DNA from: an uncultured Granulosicoccus sp.
Lineage (GTDB): Bacteria > Pseudomonadota > Gammaproteobacteria > Granulosicoccales > Granulosicoccaceae
DNA: 12,655 nt
Assembly (NCBI GenBank): GCA_938016235.1
Contig: CALLPU010000062.1
Span: 1-12,655 of the forward strand
Direction of reading: 5' to 3'
Positions 1 to 6,187 of this stretch are shown piece after piece (the first letter of the stretch is position 1; the number at the start of each line of letters is the position of its first letter). Below the pieces are notes generated by a model that saw only the letters and a list, made by a program, of their open reading frames with translations, had not been told where the DNA came from and did no database searches. Both the position numbers and the translations under genes were made by a program.

Positions 1-42
1 CGTGGCACGAATCGCGTTTTTTAGAGTTCTTTGTCGTATCAC
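1..42 (-). CDS. lpxC: LpxC, UDP-3-O-acyl-N-acetylglucosamine deacetylase, first 14 codons only (runs off the left edge)
   Basis: LpxC is the Zn-dependent deacetylase that catalyses the committed step of lipid A synthesis in the cytoplasm. Only the N-terminus is here. Reading leftward from a GTG at 42-40 gives (V/M)IRQRTLKNAIRAT with no stop. This matches the conserved LpxC start (E. coli begins MIKQRTLK; many gammaproteobacteria have a TLKN.IRATG run). The GTG start is supported by exact alignment with the family N-terminus and by an AGGA ribosome binding site 7 nt upstream. An in-frame TTG at 60-58 is a less likely alternative. Position directly after ftsZ is the usual place for lpxC in gammaproteobacteria. 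The zinc-binding and catalytic residues lie outside the window. Identity rests on 14 residues plus synteny. Confidence 0.9.
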   Translation of the reverse strand, partial: MIRQRTLKNAIRAT

Positions 43-49
43 AATAAAG

Positions 50-53
50 TCCT
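50..53 (-). promoter_or_regulatory. Ribosome binding site of lpxC
   Basis: AGGA on the minus strand, 7 nt before the GTG codon at 42-40. It supports GTG as the lpxC start. A stronger-looking AGAGGAG at 74-80 lies too far upstream to serve this codon directly. Confidence 0.7.
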
Positions 54-82
54 GATGCAACCGGGAAAGCTTGCTCCTCTTG

Positions 83-131
83 TATATAGCAGCTTTGGCC
101 GTTTTTACAGGCCTGAACCACGAATTTACAA
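83..131 (-). promoter_or_regulatory. Candidate lpxC promoter region
   Basis: Two weak sigma70-like possibilities lie upstream of lpxC on the minus strand. The first is TTGTAA (131-126), a 16-bp spacer, then TGTAAA (109-104); each hexamer matches 4 of 6 consensus bases. The second is an extended -10, TGC followed by TATATA (88-83), with no good -35; it would start transcription near 76. E. coli lpxC is known to have its own promoter between ftsZ and lpxC, so one is expected here. The exact site is a guess, and both hexamers of the first candidate fall inside the direct repeats at 100-137. Confidence 0.3.
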
Positions 132-168
132 GCCTGCACCAAAAGCCGACCCGAATTAACACGCCTAC
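100..168. repeat. Three imperfect direct repeats phased on the DNA helix
   Basis: Three related 17-bp units occur at 100-116, 121-137 and 152-168 on the plus strand. The core is TTTACAGGCCTG, TTTACAAGCCTG and TTAACACGCCTA. Units 1 and 2 match at 13 of 17 positions. In the register 104-120 versus 125-141 the match is 15 of 17. Units 2 and 3 match at 14 of 17. The offsets are 21 and 31 bp, close to two and three helical turns, so all copies would face the same side of the DNA. Unit 1 contains the 8-bp palindrome CAGGCCTG. They sit just upstream of, or within, the probable lpxC promoter. A tandem operator is plausible but unproven, and no known regulator is recognised. Confidence 0.55.
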
Positions 169-203
169 TAGCGTCCGCCAGACAGGCTGTGTTTAGTGAA
201 GTC

Positions 204-227
204 TGGAGTGCCCACAGGGGCACTCCA
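204..227 (-). terminator. Perfect 10-bp hairpin between ftsZ and lpxC; possible terminator, attenuator or mRNA-stabilising element
   Basis: TGGAGTGCCC (204-213) and GGGCACTCCA (218-227) are exact reverse complements around a 4-nt loop. The hairpin lies about 70 nt after the ftsZ stop in the direction of transcription. The stem is GC-rich and should be stable, but no T-run follows it on either strand, so it is not a standard intrinsic terminator. It may mark the 3' end of the ftsZ message, be a factor-dependent stop, or protect the mRNA. The sequence alone does not choose between these. Confidence 0.4.
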
Positions 228-296
228 TCCAACCGCGGGAATGTTACTGGATAATACGACTCCCTGCCTTAACCTTTAGCAGGTGTAATGCACAAT

Positions 297-1526
297 TCAG
301 TCGGCCTGACGACGTAAAAATGCTGGAATATCAAGGTATTCCACATCGTGACCACCATTCCCAGCACCTGTTCCCTGGGCAACACCCCGAGCAGTCTTGC
401 GGATCACTGTGGGTTTATCGTAATCCGTGTAAGGGGACGGAGTTCGCGACCCAGGCTGCATGCCGCCTGCTCCGCCACCATGCTGGCTGTACGGCGAACC
501 ACCACCGGCTCCAGCGACGGCGCGAGTCTGAACAGCCTGCTGCACCGAGCGCAGTTGCTGTGCCTGCTGCTGATGACCCAGACCGGTAGCCACGACAGTA
601 ACGCGCAACTCGCCTTCCAGAGCCTCGTCAATAGCGGTACCTACCACGACGGTGGCATCGTCGGCAGCGAACGAACGTACCACGTTGCCCACTTCCTCGA
701 ACTCACCGATCGCCATATCCAGGCCGGCAGTGATATTCACCAGAATGCCTCGCGCACCGGCCAGGTCAATGTCTTCCAGCAACGGGCTGGAAATAGCCAT
801 TTCAGCAGCTTCGGTTGCCCGCTCGTCGCCTCGACCTACGCCAGAACCCATCATGGCCAGACCCATCTCGCTCATCACTGTACGAACGTCGGCAAAGTCA
901 ACGTTGATCAGACCAGGGTTGGTGATCAACTCGGCTATACCTTGCACTGCACCGCGCAGCACATCGTTGGCAGCCCGGAACGCATCCAGCAAGCTGATGT
1001 TCTTGCCCAGTACAGACAAGAGCTTTTCGTTGGGGATCGTGATCAGTGAGTCAACGTGACCTCGAAGCTCCTCGATTCCTGCCTCAGCAGTACGCATGCG
1101 CTTGTTGCCTTCAAATGGAAACGGCTTGGTCACAACGGCGACGGTCAGCACACCCATTTCACGAGCGATCTGCGCAACAACGGGAATAGCGCCAGTACCT
1201 GTACCACCGCCCATACCGGCTGTGATGAACAGCATGTCTGTACCTTCGATCAGATCCTGAATACGATCACGATCTTCCATGGCAGCCTGTCGGCCAATTT
1301 CAGGATTGGCTCCAGCACCGAGCCCCTTGGTAATGCTCTGGCCAATGTGCAACACCGTCTGGGCATGCATGCCCTTGAGTGCCTGAGCATCGGTGTTGGC
1401 ACAAATGAAGTCCACACCTTCAATACCGGACTGCACCATGTGCTGCACGGCATTACTGCCACCGCCTCCAACACCGACCAGTTTGATAACGGGTGAATCA
1501 TTGATTGAGTCAACGAGTTCGAACAT
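297..1526 (-). CDS. ftsZ: Cell division GTPase FtsZ
   Basis: FtsZ is the tubulin-like GTPase that polymerises at midcell and recruits the divisome. The product is 409 residues (E. coli 383). The GTP-binding domain shows the GGGGSNAV loop near residues 20-27 and the tubulin signature GGGTGTG at 106-112. The T7 synergy loop NPGLINVDFADV is at 203-214, with catalytic Asp210 and Asp213. A disordered linker at about 319-392 is first Gln-rich, then Gly-rich. The protein ends in the conserved tail EYLDIPAFLRRQAD, which docks on FtsA and ZipA. The ATG follows AGGAG with 9-nt spacing. It is last in the packed division genes, behind its own 106-bp leader, which suggests independent expression control. 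Nothing is missing. Confidence 0.99.
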   Translation of the reverse strand: MFELVDSINDSPVIKLVGVGGGGSNAVQHMVQSGIEGVDFICANTDAQALKGMHAQTVLHIGQSITKGLGAGANPEIGRQAAMEDRDRIQDLIEGTDMLFITAGMGGGTGTGAIPVVAQIAREMGVLTVAVVTKPFPFEGNKRMRTAEAGIEELRGHVDSLITIPNEKLLSVLGKNISLLDAFRAANDVLRGAVQGIAELITNPGLINVDFADVRTVMSEMGLAMMGSGVGRGDERATEAAEMAISSPLLEDIDLAGARGILVNITAGLDMAIGEFEEVGNVVRSFAADDATVVVGTAIDEALEGELRVTVVATGLGHQQQAQQLRSVQQAVQTRAVAGAGGGSPYSQHGGGAGGMQPGSRTPSPYTDYDKPTVIRKTARGVAQGTGAGNGGHDVEYLDIPAFLRRQAD

Positions 1527-1632
1527 GTTTTGTTTCTCCTAATCTAGTTTTATCAGTCGTACGTTCTCTTTGCGATCAGTGTCTTGTGCACTGTTGTCGC
1601 TCCCGGGTTTCACTACAAACACTTGAACATCA
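1527..1632 (-). promoter_or_regulatory. ftsA-ftsZ spacer, ftsZ leader
   Basis: A non-coding stretch of 106 bp between the ftsA stop (TAA) and the ftsZ start. It contains the ftsZ ribosome binding site and a short inverted repeat, CAGTG (1577-1581) with CACTG (1589-1593). A -10-like stretch, TGATAAAACT, lies just before the Shine-Dalgarno, but no good -35 matches it. A local ftsZ promoter is plausible, as ftsZ has several in E. coli, but I cannot place one with confidence. Confidence 0.4.
1536..1540 (-). promoter_or_regulatory. Ribosome binding site of ftsZ
   Basis: AGGAG on the minus strand, 9 nt upstream of the ftsZ ATG. It is the clearest full Shine-Dalgarno match serving a gene here, in keeping with the high cellular demand for FtsZ. 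Confidence 0.85.
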
Positions 1633-2868
1633 TTAAAAATTTCGTCGAATCCACTCAGTCATCAGTTTCAACAAGCCCTTCTTTGAGCGTGTATCAACAG
1701 GTTCACTGCGAGGATTCTTTCGACTTCTCTGCCCATAAAGCAGCAGTCCAACACCTGTTGCATGAATCGGATTCCGAGCCATATCGGAGAGTCCGTTGAC
1801 ATGCTGGGGTACACCCAATCTCACTGGCATGTGAAAAATCTCTTCAGCCAGCTCCACAACGCCTTCCATCTTTGATGTACCACCGGTCAGAACCACTCCG
1901 GCTGCACAGGCGTCTTCAAATCCGCTGCGTCTCAGTTCTCCCTGAACCAATCCAAGCAGCTCCTCATAACGCGGCTCTACAACTTCCGCCAGAGTCTGTC
2001 TAGCCAGGCGCCGCGCATTGCGATCTCCTACGCCTGGCACTTCAATCATGTCGTCGGGGCTTGCAAGCTGGCGCAAGGCACACGCGTACTTGACTTTGAT
2101 TTCTTCGGCAAACTGGGTGGGGGTTCGAAACGCCACGGCGATATCGTTGGTGACCTGATCACCCGCAATGGGAATGACCGCAGTGTGTCGAATGGCACCC
2201 TCGGTAAACACAGCGATATCGGTTGTGCCTCCCCCCATGTCTACCAGAAGAACACCCAGATCTCTTTCATCATCCGTCAGTACCGAATGACTGGATGCCA
2301 ACTGCTCCAGAATCACGTCTTCCACCTCGAGGTTACAGCGCTGGATACACTTTGCGATGTTCTGTGCAGCGCTGATGGAACCTGTTACGAGGTGCACTTT
2401 TGCTTCAAGCCTGACGCCTGACATACCCACAGGTTGGTGAATACCGTCCTGGCTATCTATAATAAATTCCTGTGGCAGCACATGCAGGATGCGCTGGTCT
2501 GCAGGAATGGCCACAGCCTTGGCTGCATCAACCACACGGTCCACATCATCCTGTTCTACTTCAGCGTTCTTGATCGCCACTATCCCGTGCGAATTCAGGC
2601 TCTTGATATGCGAACCGGCGATACCGGCAAACACGGACCGTATCTGCACATCAGCCATTCTCTCCGCTTCTTCCACAGCCTTGCCGATAGCATGCACCGT
2701 GGCATCAATGTCGATGACAACGCCCTTTTTCAAACCTTGTGACGGATGGGTTCCCAAAGCAACAAGATCAAGGTTGCCATCGTCATCCATCTCGGCAACC
2801 AAGGCGACAATCTTGGACGTACCAATGTCCAGCCCAACAACCATCTGCTTATCAGTTGTAGCAACCAT
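1633..2868 (-). CDS. ftsA: Cell division protein FtsA, actin-like membrane tether for FtsZ
   Basis: FtsA is an actin-fold ATPase that binds the FtsZ tail and anchors it to the inner membrane. The product is 411 residues, close to the usual 420. Phosphate-1 loop LDIGTSK lies at 13-19, phosphate-2 loop VDMGGGTTDIAV at 209-220, and the adenosine motif VVLTGGTSKMEGV at about 325-337. The FtsA-specific 1C (SHS2) domain is at about 85-165. The C-terminus GLLKLMTEWIRRNF (398-411) is the amphipathic membrane-targeting helix, reached through a short basic linker. The ATG is 13 bp after ftsQ and preceded by AAGGG at 6-nt spacing. The neighbouring genes ftsQ and ftsZ encode its divisome partners. Confidence 0.99.
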   Translation of the reverse strand: MVATTDKQMVVGLDIGTSKIVALVAEMDDDGNLDLVALGTHPSQGLKKGVVIDIDATVHAIGKAVEEAERMADVQIRSVFAGIAGSHIKSLNSHGIVAIKNAEVEQDDVDRVVDAAKAVAIPADQRILHVLPQEFIIDSQDGIHQPVGMSGVRLEAKVHLVTGSISAAQNIAKCIQRCNLEVEDVILEQLASSHSVLTDDERDLGVLLVDMGGGTTDIAVFTEGAIRHTAVIPIAGDQVTNDIAVAFRTPTQFAEEIKVKYACALRQLASPDDMIEVPGVGDRNARRLARQTLAEVVEPRYEELLGLVQGELRRSGFEDACAAGVVLTGGTSKMEGVVELAEEIFHMPVRLGVPQHVNGLSDMARNPIHATGVGLLLYGQRSRKNPRSEPVDTRSKKGLLKLMTEWIRRNF

Positions 2869-2874
2869 TACGAT

Positions 2875-2879
2875 CCCTT
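2875..2879 (-). promoter_or_regulatory. Ribosome binding site of ftsA
   Basis: AAGGG in the 13-bp ftsQ-ftsA spacer, 6 nt before the ftsA ATG. It supports the Met-Val-Ala-Thr start over the internal Met9. Confidence 0.65.
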
Positions 2880-2881
2880 TC

Positions 2882-3766
2882 TCATTGCGCTGCCTCTCTT
2901 GCGAACGGCGAGGAATTACCAGACAGAGCGCGCGTCAACATCTCAGCCGATTCACCGCCCAGTGCAAAGCCGTTGCTGTAACGCATGTCAAAAACTGCGG
3001 GGCCATGCATTGCATCAGAACCGCTGCGATCACGGCTACTCAACTGCTTCAGCAATCGTTCATACACATCAAGAAACCGGCTCATGCGCAGCTCTCGTTC
3101 CGCCAGCCCAAGCCGGACACTTGCCTGACTGGACAGCTCCAGAGTCTGCGATAGACGATCATCTTCTCGCAGCTCATTCAGCGTGACGCCCAGCCGCGCC
3201 AAACGGCGCTCGTAGTCTCTGAAACTGTCAAGCAAAGCAGAGTGACGGCCGGCAGCGCCCGTCAACTGAGGTAACGTTGAAAACACTTCCCGCCATTGCA
3301 TATAACGGGGGTTATCCGTCTGTAATTGGGGTGGCACGAACAACTCAAGTCGTTTGCTGATCAAACTGTCGTCGTTCCAGCGTGCCGCCGGCTCATGCTC
3401 TTCCACATGCACCTCAATGCGTGCAGGCCAGACACGGCTGACCCGCGCATGGGCAACCCATGGCAAGGCTTCCACGGACGCCCGGATATCCGCAATATCC
3501 AGCCCGTAGAATCCCTGACCGGTGTGCTGTTCAACAGCCTGGATCAGCGCCTGCCGATCCTCGTAATCGACCGTTCCAAGAACATCCACGTTGTCAACAG
3601 CAAACCTCACTGGATCCTTGGCCAGCTGTGTGGCGGCCACACCAGCTGCCAGCAAAGCACACAAACCCAGTACACCCACACTCCAACGAGTGGATGCGGA
3701 TACACGGGATCGCGCCAGCGGTAATACTGGCCCGCTCCCCAGCAGCTGATCGGCAGTCCGACTCAT
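2882..3766 (-). CDS. ftsQ: Cell division protein FtsQ
   Basis: FtsQ is a bitopic inner-membrane protein that bridges early and late divisome proteins through the FtsQLB complex. The product is 294 residues (E. coli 276). A cytoplasmic stretch with basic residues before the membrane (1-28) precedes one transmembrane helix at about 29-46. A POTRA domain follows at about 53-124, with the typical LPWVAHARVSRVWPARIEV segment at 101-119. The beta domain ends with FDMRYSNGFALG at 259-270. The C-terminal tail is short. The usual Gly in the EG..F element after ARWND appears to be Leu140 (SKRLELF), a mild departure. The ATG overlaps the ddl stop by 4 bp (ATGA), so translation is probably coupled. Confidence 0.96.
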   Translation of the reverse strand: MSRTADQLLGSGPVLPLARSRVSASTRWSVGVLGLCALLAAGVAATQLAKDPVRFAVDNVDVLGTVDYEDRQALIQAVEQHTGQGFYGLDIADIRASVEALPWVAHARVSRVWPARIEVHVEEHEPAARWNDDSLISKRLELFVPPQLQTDNPRYMQWREVFSTLPQLTGAAGRHSALLDSFRDYERRLARLGVTLNELREDDRLSQTLELSSQASVRLGLAERELRMSRFLDVYERLLKQLSSRDRSGSDAMHGPAVFDMRYSNGFALGGESAEMLTRALSGNSSPFAREAAQ

Positions 3767-4722
3767 GCCGCCATCTCCTGTGCACTCAAGGTGTCACTGA
3801 GAATCTGCAGGCAGATCGTTTCAAAATCGACTCCCGCCTGTTTTGCAGCAATAGGCACGAGGCTGTGACTGGTCATGCCCGGAGCGGTATTACATTCAAT
3901 GAAGTTAGGCGTACCCGAGCCGTCGAGCATGAAATCAACACGCGCCCAGGTCCGGCAGCCCAAGGCACCAAAGACCTTGATCGCCATGTCCTGAATGCTG
4001 CGCTGAGTATTGGCAGGCAAGTCAACCGGGCACTGGTACTGCGTATCGTCCGAGAAGTACTTCGCCTGATAATCATAAAAGCCACTGGCTGGAATCATGC
4101 TGACCAATGGCAACACGGTGCTGCCAATGACGGTGGCCGCAATCTCCAGTCCAGCCATGCGCTGCTCGACCAGTACCGGTCCGTAGCGACGCGCCTCGTG
4201 AAAGGCAGACTCCAGCTGGGTATCGTCATCGACCATCCCAACTCCAATACTGGAACCTTCCAGGGTTGGCTTGACGACAATCGGGTAGCCAATACCAGCA
4301 GCGGCCGCTCGCGCATCACCCAGGGTATAAACCAGCCTGGCCGTTGGCGTAGTCACGTCTGCCAGCGACACCAGATTCTTCGAGCGCCACTTGTCCATAC
4401 ACAAAGCCGAACCGAGCACACCGGTTCCGGTATAAGGAATACCCGCAAGCTCCAGCGCCCCCTGCAACGTACCGTCCTCACCCCCACGACCATGAAGGAT
4501 CAGGAACGCTCGATCAAATCCGCCGTCAGTCAACACATTGGCAATATCACGCCCAGCATCCACGGCATGAGCGTCAACTCCGGCAGACGTTAACGAATCA
4601 AACACCTGCTGACCGCTCATCAACGAGACTTCGCGTTCAGCAGACCAGCCACCCATCACCACAGCCACCTTGCCAAAGCGTTCCGGATTGAAGGTGCGCA
4701 TGTCAAACAGAGACTCAGCCAT
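3763..4722 (-). CDS. ddl: D-alanine-D-alanine ligase
   Basis: This ATP-grasp enzyme joins two D-Ala to form the dipeptide that MurF adds to the peptidoglycan precursor; it is cytoplasmic. From the chosen start it is 319 residues. Visible are AEREVSL with substrate Glu31, the LHGRGGEDGTLQG loop, VKPTLEGSSIGV, FYDYQAKY with the Tyr expected for D-Ala (rather than D-lactate) specificity, and ECNTAPGMTSHSLVP for Mg/ATP binding. The start was set at 4722 (Met-Ala-Glu-Ser) because GGAG lies 7 nt upstream; the in-frame ATG at 4737 has no clear site. This gives an 8-bp overlap with murC. The N-terminus is about 16 residues longer than E. coli DdlB; Met8 is a further alternative. It corresponds by position to ddlB. 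Confidence 0.97.
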   Translation of the reverse strand: MAESLFDMRTFNPERFGKVAVVMGGWSAEREVSLMSGQQVFDSLTSAGVDAHAVDAGRDIANVLTDGGFDRAFLILHGRGGEDGTLQGALELAGIPYTGTGVLGSALCMDKWRSKNLVSLADVTTPTARLVYTLGDARAAAAGIGYPIVVKPTLEGSSIGVGMVDDDTQLESAFHEARRYGPVLVEQRMAGLEIAATVIGSTVLPLVSMIPASGFYDYQAKYFSDDTQYQCPVDLPANTQRSIQDMAIKVFGALGCRTWARVDFMLDGSGTPNFIECNTAPGMTSHSLVPIAAKQAGVDFETICLQILSDTLSAQEMAA

Positions 4723-6187
4723 GCTGCTTCTCCCCATCTGTAACGGGCGCTCTACCGGAAAAGTACTCAGGTAGCGTTAATGCAAGCCCGCCGACATTCC
4801 CGGCGCCCAGCGTCAGCACGATATCGCCGTCTTCCATGACACGTTGCAGGGCCGCAGGCGAGTCGTTAATGTCCTCGACAAAAATGGGTTCAACCGCTCC
4901 GCGATTTCGAATCGCTCTGGCCAGCGCACGACCATCAGCGCCCGTGATGTGCTCTTCACCCGCCGCATACACTTCTGTGAGCAGCAGCACATCGGTCAGT
5001 GAAAGCGCTTCGGCAAAATCTTCAAACAGGTCACGCGTTCGGGTGTATCGATGCGGTTGAAAGATCACCACCATCCGGCGATCAGGCCAACCACCACGTA
5101 TGGCTTTCAGGGTTGCGGTAACTTCAGTGGGATGGTGTCCATAATCATCCAGCAGCTCGGCGGTACCCCCGTCGAAATGCAGCAGCCCGTGCGATTGTGC
5201 ACGGCGACCGATACCCGCGAATCGGGATAGTGCTCGCTTGCTGGACTTGACCGGAACACCCAGCTCCAGCGCAACGGTGATGGCAGCCAGCGCATTCAAC
5301 ACATTGTGTCGACCCGGAAGATTCAGGGCGATGTCACGTATCTCACTGCTGACGTCGCCTCCATCGTCCACACGCACATCGAAATACATGCGCAAGCCTT
5401 CCTGGCGAACGTTCAACGCGCGCACATCCGCTGATTCATCGAATCCATAGGTTCGTACCGGTCGACCCACCCGGGGCAGCACATCACGAATGTGCTCGTC
5501 ATCTATGCACACGATGGCAAGGCCATAGAACGGCAGGTGCATGAGAAAATCAACGAACGTCTGCTTGAGCTTCTCAAAGTCGCCGTCATAGGTAGACAGA
5601 TGATCAGCATCGATATTGGTGACAATGGACATCACCGGCTGCAGATACAGAAACGACGCATCACTTTCATCCGCCTCTGCCACCAACCACTCGGATTGAC
5701 CCAGATAAGCATTGGTGGAGGAGCTGTTCAGGCGCCCACCTATGACATAGGTTGGGTCCATACCGCCTTCGGTCAGCACACTGGCTACCAGGCTGGTGGT
5801 GGTGGTCTTGCCGTGCGTACCCGCTACTGCAATACCCTGCTGAAAACGCATCAGCTCGGCGAGCATTTCCGCACGGCGCACCACCGGCAAACGCAGCTCC
5901 CGCGCTCGAACCAGTTCCGGGTTATCGTCGGGAACGGCAGTTGATATCACTACAACATCCGCATCTTCCACGTGCGCTTCGGCATGGCCCTTCATGACAA
6001 CAACGCCAAGCCCCTGAAGGCGCTGTGTCAACGCGTTGCTGCCCAGATCTGATCCGCTGACACGAAAGCCCAGGTGATGCATGACTTCGGCAATGCCGCC
6101 CATGCCAACACCACCAATGCCAATAAAATGCATGGCGCGGACGCGTCGCATCTGACTCTTCACAACAGGTGCTATATCAACAACCAT
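4715..6187 (-). CDS. murC: UDP-N-acetylmuramate-L-alanine ligase
   Basis: MurC adds L-Ala to UDP-MurNAc, the first peptide step of peptidoglycan synthesis, in the cytoplasm. The product is 490 residues, near the family norm (E. coli 491). The UDP-binding Rossmann domain has HFIGIGGVGMGGIAEV from residue 20. The ATP loop AGTHGKTTT is at 122-130. The EADESD motif is at 171-176, and HLSTYDGDF at 196-204. The C-terminal domain has DYGHHPTEV at 348-356 and FQPHRYTRT at 377-385. One oddity is GRRAQ at 327-331, where the family usually has GRRFQ or GRRFD. The start shares one base with the murG stop (TGATG). Met13 and Met19 are possible later starts. murB does not follow, as in E. coli. Confidence 0.99.
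   Translation of the reverse strand: MVVDIAPVVKSQMRRVRAMHFIGIGGVGMGGIAEVMHHLGFRVSGSDLGSNALTQRLQGLGVVVMKGHAEAHVEDADVVVISTAVPDDNPELVRARELRLPVVRRAEMLAELMRFQQGIAVAGTHGKTTTTSLVASVLTEGGMDPTYVIGGRLNSSSTNAYLGQSEWLVAEADESDASFLYLQPVMSIVTNIDADHLSTYDGDFEKLKQTFVDFLMHLPFYGLAIVCIDDEHIRDVLPRVGRPVRTYGFDESADVRALNVRQEGLRMYFDVRVDDGGDVSSEIRDIALNLPGRHNVLNALAAITVALELGVPVKSSKRALSRFAGIGRRAQSHGLLHFDGGTAELLDDYGHHPTEVTATLKAIRGGWPDRRMVVIFQPHRYTRTRDLFEDFAEALSLTDVLLLTEVYAAGEEHITGADGRALARAIRNRGAVEPIFVEDINDSPAALQRVMEDGDIVLTLGAGNVGGLALTLPEYFSGRAPVTDGEKQHG
4730..4735 (-). promoter_or_regulatory. Ribosome binding site that decides the ddl start
   Basis: GGGGAG inside the last codons of murC. GGAG (4733-4730) ends 7 nt before the ATG at 4722-4720. 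The upstream ATG at 4737 overlaps this motif and lacks its own, so the downstream start is preferred. Confidence 0.65.

Larger units (their letters stand above)
43..296. other. ftsZ-lpxC intergenic region
   Basis: A spacer of 254 bp, by far the largest in the window. In the direction of transcription it contains a weak inverted repeat just after ftsZ (CCTGC at 263-267 with GCAGG at 279-283), the strong hairpin at 204-227, the three phased repeats at 168-100, the candidate promoter, an isolated AGAGGAG at 80-74, and the lpxC ribosome binding site. No convincing small gene is seen on either strand. Confidence 0.8.

Noticed and set aside
263..283. Inverted repeat CCTGC...GCAGG just after ftsZ as a terminator
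   Set aside because: The stem is only 5 bp with an 11-nt loop and has no T-run; it is likely to arise by chance.
348..1049. Plus-strand open frame of 233 codons antisense to ftsZ
   Set aside because: It mirrors the ftsZ coding sequence, including the linker, and has no independent support.
1577..1593. CAGTG...CACTG inverted repeat in the ftsZ leader as an operator
   Set aside because: Five-base arms are too short to claim a regulator site without conservation data; it is noted only within the leader entry.
3460..4593. Plus-strand open frame of 377 codons antisense to ftsQ and ddl
   Set aside because: It is fully opposite two well-supported conserved genes, spans their junction, and its translation is rich in Arg, His and Gln with no recognisable motifs. 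It is a shadow of the coding pattern on the minus strand.
4723..4737. Five-codon longer ddl start (ATG at 4737)
   Set aside because: No Shine-Dalgarno precedes it, and it overlaps the GGGGAG that fits the ATG at 4722.
5792..5799. GCTGGTGG, identical to the E. coli Chi site
   Set aside because: It arises from the Thr-rich run after the MurC ATP loop. One copy in 12.7 kb carries no weight, and the Chi sequence of this organism is unknown.
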